This document shows, in pieces, positions 44,698-53,072 of a DNA stretch of 64,000 nt. This stretch comes from Achromobacter xylosoxidans (GTDB taxonomy: Bacteria > Pseudomonadota > Gammaproteobacteria > Burkholderiales > Burkholderiaceae_B). The position numbers and the translations under genes are program-made. Below the pieces are notes generated by a model. That model searched no databases and had not been told where the DNA came from. It saw nothing but the letters and a program-made list of their open reading frames with translations. Location of the stretch: contig NZ_LN831029.1 in the NCBI RefSeq assembly GCF_001457475.1, positions 6,572,001 through 6,636,000 of the forward strand, read 5' to 3'. Position 1 is the first letter of the stretch. Each line of letters opens with the position of its first letter.

Positions 44698-45395
44698 CGC
44701 TGCTGATCGCCCTCGTCATCCTGAGTTTCTCGACCATTCACCTGCTCGAGTACCTCAGCTATTACGCCCGCATCGCCGGCCGGCTCGCGGGCAAGCCGGT
44801 CACGGGGTACGCCGTTCAGAACGCCACGACCACGATCACGCGCTTCTTCTATCTGGCGCTGATGCCCCTGCTGGGATTCCTGATCGACAAGCAGATCCCG
44901 GTTGTCACCTACCAGATGATGGGACTGGGCGCGCTGGCCGGCGCCACGGTACTCTCGCTGCTCGCATTCTTCATCCGTTTCCACTGGATCACCCTGCTGG
45001 CGAATTTCATCCAGCGGCGCAGCGCCAAACCGAAGCTGCGCACCGCCGACGTGCGCAAGCAGCTGGAAACGCCCTCCAGGTTCCCTCGCGCGCGCATCAT
45101 CGTACTGGCGGCGGCAGTGTTCCTTTGCTATGCGGTTGGCGTGCTCGTGTCGTACTACTTTGCCCTGGTGTTTCACGACTACCGCAGCACCATTTCGCAA
45201 CTCTCCGGCATCGTGAACGGATTCGCCACCGTGCTGCTCACGTTCGTGCTCGAGCCCCGCATCGCCACGATAGTGGACGACCATCCCACCCACGACGTCT
45301 ACCATGCGGTACAGGCCATGCTGACGGGCCGCCTGCTGGCAGTCGGCATCCTGGCGCCAACGCTGTTCTGGAGCCTGGGCAATGCGCTCGGCTGA
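44694..45395 (+). CDS. Amj/DUF2837-family lipid-linked oligosaccharide flippase
   Basis: The 233-residue protein has about six transmembrane segments. It begins MTLLIALVILSFSTIHLLEY, with LSYYARIAGRLAGKP next, and later SQLSGIVNGFATVLLTFVLE. These blocks match the Amj family, known from Bacillus as an alternative to the lipid II flippase MurJ. In this cluster it lies between a glycosyltransferase and a polymerase/ligase-like protein, with no Wzx or ABC exporter seen in the window. It is therefore a candidate flippase for the undecaprenyl-linked glycan. Overlaps of 4 and 14 bases with the flanking genes indicate coupled translation. Confidence 0.78.
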   Translation: MTLLIALVILSFSTIHLLEYLSYYARIAGRLAGKPVTGYAVQNATTTITRFFYLALMPLLGFLIDKQIPVVTYQMMGLGALAGATVLSLLAFFIRFHWITLLANFIQRRSAKPKLRTADVRKQLETPSRFPRARIIVLAAAVFLCYAVGVLVSYYFALVFHDYRSTISQLSGIVNGFATVLLTFVLEPRIATIVDDHPTHDVYHAVQAMLTGRLLAVGILAPTLFWSLGNALG

Positions 45396-46791
45396 CACCA
45401 GGACAACTCGCCTGGCCGATCGGCTCATGCTGGCCGCCTTCGCGTTGTGCCTGGCCGGCTCGTCGATCTATGTGCCCTATCCCCTGCGCCCATTCCATTG
45501 GGGGTTGGCGTTTTTCGTCGTGGCCCTGGCCATCGCTCCATCCTGGCGCATTGTGGCGTGGAATACCCGCCTGAAGCTGCCGGTGCTCATTCTCGTGCTT
45601 CTCCTGGCACTGCAATCCCTTTGGGTCGTGGCGGACGACCGCTACACCCGATACACCATCTACCTCCTGATTGGCGCGGCTTCCGCCATACTGGGCGAAA
45701 CGATCGCACGCCGACCCAAACCGTTTCTGTTCCTGTTCCCCGGGCTGTTGGCTTACTGGTTCATCACCGCCTACTTTCCCGCCTTCGACACCTGGACCGA
45801 AGCGCAGCGGTTCCGGCCGCGCTACCTGCTGACCGGCGGCGTATGGAACAACATCAACGACATGGCCACCGCGCTGGTATTCGCCAACCTCATCTGGTTG
45901 CTCTGTCGCCGACGCCTTTCGTTACTGCTGTTCGGCGCGTGCTGGTTCTACGCACTGTTGCTCAATCGACGGGCAGACATGGCCGCCGCCCTGGTGCTGG
46001 GCATCATGTACCTGGTGTGGCTCGTGGACGGCGACCGGCTGCGGGAACGCCTGAAATTCCTGGCCACCTGTGTGCTGGCGACGCTGGCCGCGCTCCCGCT
46101 GCAGAGCGAACCCCTGCATCTGGTTTCCCTGCCAACCATCCAGGCGACGGCCCCGCCTGCCGTCCCGTCCCCCGGCGGAATCCCGCCAACCCATGTTGCT
46201 CCCCCCGTCATGGCGGCGCAGCCCGCCATGACGGAGACGCCACCGGCGCCTGCCTCCGGCATAGGACAAACCCAGCCCCTGGCCCCGACGATGGCGCCCC
46301 CGCCGGGCGCCGGCACTCATGTCGCACCGGTGCCGCTGCCCGAGACCCACCATGCACCACCGCCTGCGCCGACTGCGAACGTCAGCATCAAGGCGCAGGA
46401 TGGAGATGAATCCTCCGCCTTCCGCGCCAGGCTCACCATGGACATGGTGGCGGAATGGCGGGCAATGCCCTGGTGGCAATGGCTCACCGGCCTGGGCGCC
46501 GGACAATTGAACCTTATCTGGCCCGGCAACAAGGCGCCGTGGGCGTCGCCTCATTTCTTCTGGCTGGAAATGTTCTTTCATGTCGGGCTGGGCTGGTTCC
46601 TGTTGCTGGGCTGGCTGATGTGGCGGCTGGACTGGCGAGGCCGGATCAGCTTGCTGGTCGCCGGCATCGCCGGTCTCGCCCCCAGTTCCATGGTCTATTT
46701 CCAGCCATTCTGGATATTCCTGGGTGTGCTGGCGGCCACTTTGCCCACAAAGCGCCCGGCGATATCCCAGCGCGCTGTCGACCAGCACTGA
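45382..46791 (+). CDS. O-antigen polymerase/ligase (Wzy/WaaL-like) membrane protein
   Basis: The 469-residue protein has about ten hydrophobic segments. The block GVWNNINDMATALVFANLIW and the Arg-rich LLLNRRADMAAALVLG resemble the Wzy_C O-antigen ligase domain, whose large periplasmic loop carries catalytic Arg/His. That loop here contains an unusual Pro/Ala/Thr-rich stretch (about residues 255-335, with motifs such as PPAVPSPGGIPP and PPAPTAN). It could either ligate the oligosaccharide to lipid A-core or polymerise it; sequence alone does not decide. Confidence 0.75.
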   Translation: MRSADTRTTRLADRLMLAAFALCLAGSSIYVPYPLRPFHWGLAFFVVALAIAPSWRIVAWNTRLKLPVLILVLLLALQSLWVVADDRYTRYTIYLLIGAASAILGETIARRPKPFLFLFPGLLAYWFITAYFPAFDTWTEAQRFRPRYLLTGGVWNNINDMATALVFANLIWLLCRRRLSLLLFGACWFYALLLNRRADMAAALVLGIMYLVWLVDGDRLRERLKFLATCVLATLAALPLQSEPLHLVSLPTIQATAPPAVPSPGGIPPTHVAPPVMAAQPAMTETPPAPASGIGQTQPLAPTMAPPPGAGTHVAPVPLPETHHAPPPAPTANVSIKAQDGDESSAFRARLTMDMVAEWRAMPWWQWLTGLGAGQLNLIWPGNKAPWASPHFFWLEMFFHVGLGWFLLLGWLMWRLDWRGRISLLVAGIAGLAPSSMVYFQPFWIFLGVLAATLPTKRPAISQRAVDQH

Positions 46792-46891
46792 CGGCTTGGC
46801 CCTCGGTTTGACACAATAAATCTAGTTACGCGCCAAGGCCTGTAAAATCCGCCATACATATAAAAGACATACGCCTCATCGACGCCCTCTC

Positions 46892-48796
46892 ATGATCCTT
46901 CCCCTTGCCATCCGGCGTCTTTTTGTAAATTTGCCTCGTCCGGCCAAGCAGGCGCTGGCCGTGGTGCTTGACGCAACAATTCTCCTGATTTCGTTTTACC
47001 TCGCGCTGTGGTTGCGTTTCGAGCTTTTCTTCCTTAATACCTCGTACGCGGCGCTGTCTCTCGCCGCCTGTGCGGGCGGCATTCTCGCCATGGCGGGGTT
47101 TCGGGTCTACAACTACATCCTGCGCTACATGAACGAGCGGGTGATCCTCGGGATCACCGCAGGCGTGGCGGTATCGGTCATGGTGGTCACGGCCGCCAAC
47201 ACCTTCCTGCAGTTGATCGGGCTGTCGCGCGCCGTACTTGTCATCTACGGATCCCTGGCGATCGCCGGACTGGTCGCTTCACGCTGGATTGGCCGCCGGG
47301 TGCTGTTCACCGACGCCAAAGACGTCAGCGATCTGCGCATACCGGTTGTGATCTATGGCGCGGGCGGTGCGGGCTCCCAATTGGCCACCGCCCTGCGCGC
47401 GGGCCCCCATTACAAGCCGATCGCCATGCTGGACGACGACCGGCGCAAGCACGGCCTGATGGTATCGGGTCTGCGGATACACCCTCCACAGCACCTGCCC
47501 AAGCTGGTGGAGCGGTACTCTGTGCGTCAGTTGCTCATCGCCATGCCCACCGCGGGCCGGGCACGGCTGCGCCAGATTGTCGAGTCCGCGGAACAGTACC
47601 GGCTGCGCATTCGGCTGGTGCCGAGCCTGCGTGAACTGGTCGATTCCAACGGACTCCGACTACGCGACGTCCAGGTAGAAGATCTGCTGGGCAGAGACCC
47701 CGTCGCCCCGATACCTGAGTTACTGGGCCGCTGCGTGAGCGGTCGCAACGTTCTAGTGACCGGTGCCGGCGGATCCATCGGCTCGGAACTGTGCCGCCAG
47801 ATCGTCGCGCTCGAACCGAAGCGCCTGGTGCTATTCGAGATGTCCGAACCCGCCCTGTACGCTATCGAGCAGGAGCTTATCCAACTCATCGGAAACCGGC
47901 CGATCGAACTCATCGCGACGCTCGGTTCAGTACGTGATCACGCTCACACGCTGAACCGCATCCAGCAGTACTCCATCCAGACGATCTATCATGCCGCAGC
48001 CTACAAGCACGTGCCGATGGTGGAGCAGAATATTGCGGAGGGTGTGGCAACCAACGCGTTGGGTACGCAGTCCCTGGCGCGAGCCGCGATCGCCGCCAAC
48101 GTCAGCGATTTCGTATTGATCTCGACGGACAAGGCAGTCCGTCCCACCAATATCATGGGCGCCAGCAAACGCCTCGCTGAACTGATCCTGCAATCCCTGT
48201 CGCAACAACAGGCGGTCACCCGGTTCTCCATAGTGCGATTTGGCAACGTACTGGGAAGTTCCGGCAGCGTCGTGCCGTTGTTCCATCGTCAGATTTTGGC
48301 TGGCGGCCCCGTAACGCTGACGCACTCGGACATCACACGTTACTTCATGACCATTCCTGAAGCGGCGCAGCTCGTGCTGCAGGCCGGCGCGATGGGCGCT
48401 TCCGGTTCGGTGTTTGTCCTGGACATGGGGGAGCCTGTCCGCATTCGAGACTTGGCGGAGCGCATGATCCGACTGTGCGGCTTGACCATACGCGACGCGT
48501 CCGATCCGGACGGTGACATTGAACTCCGTGTAGTCGGCCTGCGACCTGGCGAGAAACTCTATGAAGAGCTACTGATTGGCGGTGACGTCAAATCCACGCA
48601 ACACCCGCGCATCATGCAGGCCCGGGAAAATGATCTGCCTCATGAAATCTTGACGGCGGGACTTGCCAAGCTTGAACAGACTCTGAGTACCTACGACCGC
48701 AACCAGATGGTCGAAGCTATCGCAGCACTCGTCGCCGAATACACTCCACAGGCGGCCGGTGAGCCCTGTCATCAATCCCTTACCTTGGCACAATGA
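46892..48796 (+). CDS. wlbL: Polysaccharide biosynthesis nucleotide-sugar 4,6-dehydratase (WlbL/WbpM-like)
   Basis: The 634-residue protein has four N-terminal transmembrane helices (about residues 10-130), a middle CoA-binding-like domain (PVVIYGAGGAGSQLATAL) and a C-terminal SDR domain (VLVTGAGGSIGSELCRQ, near residue 290). Catalytic residues are Ser/Thr-Asp-Lys in ISTDKAVRP (411-414) and M422-x3-K426 in NIMGASKRL, where the usual Tyr is Met, as in WbpM. It dehydrates UDP-GlcNAc at C4/C6, giving precursors of QuiNAc, FucNAc or bacillosamine-type sugars. WlbF is the likely next enzyme. Its stop overlaps the next gene as ATGA. Confidence 0.92.
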   Translation: MILPLAIRRLFVNLPRPAKQALAVVLDATILLISFYLALWLRFELFFLNTSYAALSLAACAGGILAMAGFRVYNYILRYMNERVILGITAGVAVSVMVVTAANTFLQLIGLSRAVLVIYGSLAIAGLVASRWIGRRVLFTDAKDVSDLRIPVVIYGAGGAGSQLATALRAGPHYKPIAMLDDDRRKHGLMVSGLRIHPPQHLPKLVERYSVRQLLIAMPTAGRARLRQIVESAEQYRLRIRLVPSLRELVDSNGLRLRDVQVEDLLGRDPVAPIPELLGRCVSGRNVLVTGAGGSIGSELCRQIVALEPKRLVLFEMSEPALYAIEQELIQLIGNRPIELIATLGSVRDHAHTLNRIQQYSIQTIYHAAAYKHVPMVEQNIAEGVATNALGTQSLARAAIAANVSDFVLISTDKAVRPTNIMGASKRLAELILQSLSQQQAVTRFSIVRFGNVLGSSGSVVPLFHRQILAGGPVTLTHSDITRYFMTIPEAAQLVLQAGAMGASGSVFVLDMGEPVRIRDLAERMIRLCGLTIRDASDPDGDIELRVVGLRPGEKLYEELLIGGDVKSTQHPRIMQARENDLPHEILTAGLAKLEQTLSTYDRNQMVEAIAALVAEYTPQAAGEPCHQSLTLAQ

Positions 48797-49920
48797 CGGT
48801 ACGGATCGCGCATCTCACCACTGCCCATCCACGTTTCGACGTCCGGATATTCCACAAGGAATGCCGCAGCCTGGCTCGCCAGGGGTATCAGGTTGATCTG
48901 TATGTCGCGGATGGCGGCGGCGATGGGCAGCGCGACGGAGTTTCGATTTTCGACGTCGGGCCACCGACCGGCCGCGTCAGCCGAATGCTCGGGAAGACCT
49001 GGACAGTCTGGAACCGGGTACGAAAAACGGATGCCCAGATCATTCATATCCATGATCCGGAGCTGTTACCCATCGCACTGATGCTCAAGTGCATGGGGCG
49101 CACCATAATCTACGACGCGCACGAAGACGTCCCCCGGCAGATTCTCAGCAAGCCTTGGATCCGGCCTTGGATCCGCCAGGCCATCGCCTGGCCTTTCGAA
49201 CGATTCGAGAATTTCGTTGCACGTCGTTGCGCCGTGGTCATATGCGCGACGCCGCATATCGCACAGCGCTATGCGGCGCAAGGCGCCAACAGCATCGACG
49301 TCAACAATTACCCCATCCCTGGCGAGCTGGACGGCCCTGCGACCCAGGAAACGACCGGGTTGGCCCCACGCGTGGACCGGACGATCTGCTACATCGGTGG
49401 CATCGCCCGGATCCGTGGCGCGGTGGAAATGGTCCAGGCACTGGAACATGCGGATGCCCGACTCATTCTGGCCGGCCCCATGGAAAGCGAAGCGTTCCAC
49501 ACCTCGCTACGCGCGATGCCCGCCTGGAGCAAGGTCGACTATCGCGGGGTATTGGATCGGCCCGGCATTCGACAGGCGTTGTCGGAAGCTCAGCTTGGCT
49601 TGGTGCTCCTGCATCCTATACCAAACTACCTGGATGCCCTGCCAGTCAAGATGTTCGAGTACATGGCCGCGGGAGTTCCTGTATTGGCTTCGGACTTCCC
49701 GCTTTGGCGGGAGATCCTTGAATCGTCGGGTACGGGCAGGTGTGTCAACCCCCTCGATACGACCTCGATCGCCCAAGCCATCAACGCGATGCTGGCCACG
49801 CCAGTCGACCAGTTGGAACGCATACGCGCGGCATGCCGTACAGCGGTTCAAACCACTTACAATTGGCGAAACGAAGAGGCCAAGCTCGTCAGCGCCTACG
49901 CCAAGATCACGCCCCCATAA
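48793..49920 (+). CDS. GT4-family glycosyltransferase
   Basis: The 375-residue GT-B glycosyltransferase begins MTVRIAHLTTAHPRFDVRIF with a following HKECRSLARQGYQVDLYVAD, and the GT4 signature LPVKMFEYMAAGVPVLASDF is near the C terminus. The N-terminal HPRFDVRIFHKE motif is typical of transferases acting on amino sugars in O-antigen loci. It is translationally coupled to wlbL. The specific sugar is unknown. It precedes the AsnB-type gene by 23 bases. Confidence 0.82.
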   Translation: MTVRIAHLTTAHPRFDVRIFHKECRSLARQGYQVDLYVADGGGDGQRDGVSIFDVGPPTGRVSRMLGKTWTVWNRVRKTDAQIIHIHDPELLPIALMLKCMGRTIIYDAHEDVPRQILSKPWIRPWIRQAIAWPFERFENFVARRCAVVICATPHIAQRYAAQGANSIDVNNYPIPGELDGPATQETTGLAPRVDRTICYIGGIARIRGAVEMVQALEHADARLILAGPMESEAFHTSLRAMPAWSKVDYRGVLDRPGIRQALSEAQLGLVLLHPIPNYLDALPVKMFEYMAAGVPVLASDFPLWREILESSGTGRCVNPLDTTSIAQAINAMLATPVDQLERIRAACRTAVQTTYNWRNEEAKLVSAYAKITPP

Positions 49921-49943
49921 CAATTCAGGATCCAACTCTACCC

Positions 49944-51839
49944 ATGTGCGGAATTCTTGGCGGGTGGTGGGCCTCGCCACCGGAAGATCTGGAGAACCGG
50001 CTGGGACGAGGCCTGGTGCGATTGCGCCACAGAGGGCCCAACGACCAAGGTAGCGAACTCGCCGACGGCGCCATCGGCAAAGTGGCGCTCGGACAGACTC
50101 GCCTGTCAATCATCGACCTATCCACAGGCGGACATCAACCGATGTCCACCCACGATGGTGCCCTCACGGTCGTGTTCAACGGCGAGATCTACAACTACCG
50201 GGAATTGCGCGCGGAACTGAAAGCGCTCGGCCATCAGTTTTCCTCGGATAGCGACACCGAAGTCTTACTCGCCGCCTGGTATCAATGGCGAAACGCCGCA
50301 TTGCGGCGTTTCGTTGGGATGTTCGCGTTTGCGATGCTGGACCGGCGCAGTCAGACGCTGACACTGGCGAGAGATGCCTTTGGCATCAAACCCCTTTACT
50401 ACCGCCGCACCTCTGAGTCGCTCGCTTTCGCGTCCGAGCCGCGAGCGCTCATGACGCTGGACCACGCCTCTCGGGAGTTGGACTTTCAGGCTGCTTACGA
50501 CTATCTGGTCCACGGGCACTACGACCATACAGAGCGCAGTTTCGTCAAAGACCTGTGCACTCTGCCTCCGGCACACACCCTTACCCTTTCCATCCGCACA
50601 GGCCAGGCTGACGTCCCCCAACGCTGGTGGGCTCCGGAAATCGCCGAGCGTAGACCCACCCCGGCCTATGCCGACGCGGCCGCGGAACTCCGAGACCGGT
50701 TCCTGGACAGCATCCGACTGCACTTGCGCAGCGACGTCACCCTGGGCGCGGCCCTGTCCGGCGGCGTTGACTCGTCCGCCATCGTGTGTGCGATGCGGCA
50801 TGTCGAACCCGATTTGCCATTGCGCACTTTCAGCTTCATCTCCCAATCTGCGGACCGCTCCGAGGAGCAATGGGTCGACATCGTCAACGTCGGATCCAAC
50901 GCCATCGCACACAAGATCCGCGTCACGGCGGATGAACTGGCCAACGATATCGACGACCTGATCCTGGCCCAAGGAGAACCCTTCGGCAGCACCAGTATCT
51001 ACGCCCAATATCGTGTCTTCAAGGCGGCACGGGAAGCCGATGTCACCGTCATGCTGGAGGGTCAGGGTGCGGACGAACTGCTGGCCGGCTATAACGGCTA
51101 CCCCGCTCAACGATTGGTCAGCCTGCTAGAACGCGGCCACCTGCCATCGGCGCTGCGTCACCTGCGGGGCCAGCGCAACTGGCCTGGGCGCAGTCTCAAG
51201 GCAACACTGCAGGAAGCCATCAGCGTCATGGCCGGGGACCCGCTGTACCAGCGACTGCGTGCGCTGTCAGGGCGCGATCCCCGCCCGGCCTGGCTGGATA
51301 TCGACGCGCTGAGGGGCGCCGGTGTGCGGATGGAATATCCCCGCGCGAGCTGGCCTGGAAGCAGTGGCGGCCGGCGCGCCATGGCTGAGATGGCGATATC
51401 GCTGACGCAGCGCGGGCTGGGCTGGCTCTTGCGCCACGGAGACCGCAATTCCATGCGATTCTCGATCGAAAGCCGGGTTCCTTTCCTGACGCCGGATCTC
51501 GCGGATTTTCTGATGGGCCTGCCCGAGGACTATCTCGTATCGCTGCAGGGCGAAACCAAGCACATCTTTCGCACCGCCATGCAGGGCATCGTACCCGCAT
51601 CCATCCTGGCCCGCAGGGACAAGATCGGTTTCGAAACACCGGAGCTTGCGTGGCTGCGCAAACTTGCTCCACAGGTCCGGCAATGGCTGGCGCCCGGACA
51701 GGGATCTTCCTTGCTGGACAACGCGCAGATGTTGCAGCATTTCGACGCGGTCATCGAAGGGCGGCGTCCGTTCAGCTGGCAGATCTGGCGATGGATCAAT
51801 TTCCAGCGCTGGGTCCAACTCAACCAGATCAAGGACTAG
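49944..51839 (+). CDS. AsnB-type glutamine-dependent amidotransferase
   Basis: The 631-residue protein has the class II glutaminase domain with nucleophile Cys2 (MCGILGGWW) and RLRHRGPNDQG, LSIIDLSTGGHQPM and FNGEIYNYRELRAELKALGH. The synthetase domain has the PPi loop LSGGVDSSAI (about residue 272). In LPS clusters such proteins (WbpS or Bordetella WbmE type) usually amidate the carboxyl of a uronic acid instead of making asparagine. The WlbABC uronic acid is a likely substrate here; that is inference. The start is fixed by the need for Cys at position 2. Confidence 0.87.
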   Translation: MCGILGGWWASPPEDLENRLGRGLVRLRHRGPNDQGSELADGAIGKVALGQTRLSIIDLSTGGHQPMSTHDGALTVVFNGEIYNYRELRAELKALGHQFSSDSDTEVLLAAWYQWRNAALRRFVGMFAFAMLDRRSQTLTLARDAFGIKPLYYRRTSESLAFASEPRALMTLDHASRELDFQAAYDYLVHGHYDHTERSFVKDLCTLPPAHTLTLSIRTGQADVPQRWWAPEIAERRPTPAYADAAAELRDRFLDSIRLHLRSDVTLGAALSGGVDSSAIVCAMRHVEPDLPLRTFSFISQSADRSEEQWVDIVNVGSNAIAHKIRVTADELANDIDDLILAQGEPFGSTSIYAQYRVFKAAREADVTVMLEGQGADELLAGYNGYPAQRLVSLLERGHLPSALRHLRGQRNWPGRSLKATLQEAISVMAGDPLYQRLRALSGRDPRPAWLDIDALRGAGVRMEYPRASWPGSSGGRRAMAEMAISLTQRGLGWLLRHGDRNSMRFSIESRVPFLTPDLADFLMGLPEDYLVSLQGETKHIFRTAMQGIVPASILARRDKIGFETPELAWLRKLAPQVRQWLAPGQGSSLLDNAQMLQHFDAVIEGRRPFSWQIWRWINFQRWVQLNQIKD

Positions 51840-51887
51840 GGTGGCACAGCTACCCGGCGGCGAGCACGCTCAGCCTGGCGACCGATC

Positions 51888-51917
51888 CGCCTCGACGCTC
51901 CTTTGAGCGTCGAGGCG
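51888..51917. terminator. Perfect hairpin between convergent glycan genes, without T tract
   Basis: CGCCTCGACGCTC and GAGCGTCGAGGCG form a perfect 13-bp stem with loop CTTT, between the AsnB-type stop and the end of the leftward glycosyltransferase gene. There is no T run on either side, so it may act as a weak bidirectional terminator or as an RNA 3' end stabiliser. Confidence 0.5.
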
Positions 51918-51919
51918 TC

Positions 51920-53071
51920 CTAGGATCGCCGGCGCGCAAGCGCCTCTTCATAGTCCGACTTGATCCTGCGAGCGATGGCATGCGGATCGTGCCACCGTTC
52001 AACATAGGCCCGGCTACGCCGCGCCCAGGCAACCAGCTCAGATCGCGGCATCGTCAATACCTGCTCCAGCGACTGCTCCACTGTTGCCTCGGTCACCTGC
52101 AACACAGGCAGCTCGCGCGCCATATCGGGCGGCAGGAATGACAGATCCTCCTGCCGGATATACGACAGCACAGGCTTGCCCAACGCCATCAGTTCCACGG
52201 CCAGGCCGCCGTACCAACCGGCGAACAACTGATCAATCAGCACGTCGGCGCGCTCGTATTCCTGGCGCGCCTGGGCATGGCTCATGCCTTCGACAAGGAT
52301 AAGCTCGAACTCGAAGCCCCGCACACGCAGGTTCTCCAGCGCCGCGAGGATATAATCGGTGCCCTTTACCTGCCGGTTGCTCGGCGCATGGGCGATGCGC
52401 AAGGGCCTCGGCTCTCCTTGGGTATAGCTCGGCAACCATTCGTCCAGGAAGATGTGCGAATAAGGCACGAACTCCGCGCGAGCCGGCAATACTCTCAACA
52501 GATCCGGATTCACGGAATAAATCCGGTCGCAGTATTGGTCCAGACGGCCAATCTGCCGGCGCTTGAAGGCGTCGCTGGCCGCATTGTAGTAGTCAGGGCC
52601 GACCTGCCGGGCAATGCAGATCTGAAAATGGGCCCGTGAATAGTCCCCCTGCCGGGCATCGTCCCCCTGATAGGTCACAAACATGGGCACGCCTTGGCGC
52701 TTCGCGCGGGCCAGCTCGATGCCTTGCAACAACCAAAGGTAGGCCGCACGCAACGGGTACGCCAGGCGCTTGGCCAGACTCGAGCCCGGACTGGCCGACC
52801 AAGCGTGCGGTCTTGCCAAGGTGGTACCGAAATTGAAATGCAGGACGTCATAACCCGGCACGTCGCGCCACAGGGTTCGCCACCGCCGCCATTCTCGGCG
52901 CAGTGGCCCCGCGTCGTCCGGATTGACCACAATGTCGACCGGATACTGCAGATAATTCTGCTCCGTGGTCAATGTGTCGCTGCCCACGCCCTCCTGGCGC
53001 AGCGCGGCGCTCAAGCCTTGGGGATTGCCGCCGACCGAAGTGGGCAAGTGCAGGACGCGGAACGGCGTCAT
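51920..53071 (-). CDS. Glycosyltransferase (GT-B fold, GT4-like)
   Basis: The 383-residue protein begins MTPFRVLHLPTSVGGNPQGL and has a core block RPLRIAHAPSNRQVKGTDYIL followed by RADVLIDQLFAGWYGGLAVE and LMALGKPVLSYI. The Lys-Gly after the basic residues and the D-x-x-x-DQ segment recall GT4 nucleotide-sugar sites. The start is ATG 53071, one base past the stop of the upstream gene; a GTG at 53092 is less likely. It is the last gene of the leftward group. Confidence 0.75.
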   Translation of the reverse strand: MTPFRVLHLPTSVGGNPQGLSAALRQEGVGSDTLTTEQNYLQYPVDIVVNPDDAGPLRREWRRWRTLWRDVPGYDVLHFNFGTTLARPHAWSASPGSSLAKRLAYPLRAAYLWLLQGIELARAKRQGVPMFVTYQGDDARQGDYSRAHFQICIARQVGPDYYNAASDAFKRRQIGRLDQYCDRIYSVNPDLLRVLPARAEFVPYSHIFLDEWLPSYTQGEPRPLRIAHAPSNRQVKGTDYILAALENLRVRGFEFELILVEGMSHAQARQEYERADVLIDQLFAGWYGGLAVELMALGKPVLSYIRQEDLSFLPPDMARELPVLQVTEATVEQSLEQVLTMPRSELVAWARRSRAYVERWHDPHAIARRIKSDYEEALARRRS

Positions 53072-53072
53072 T

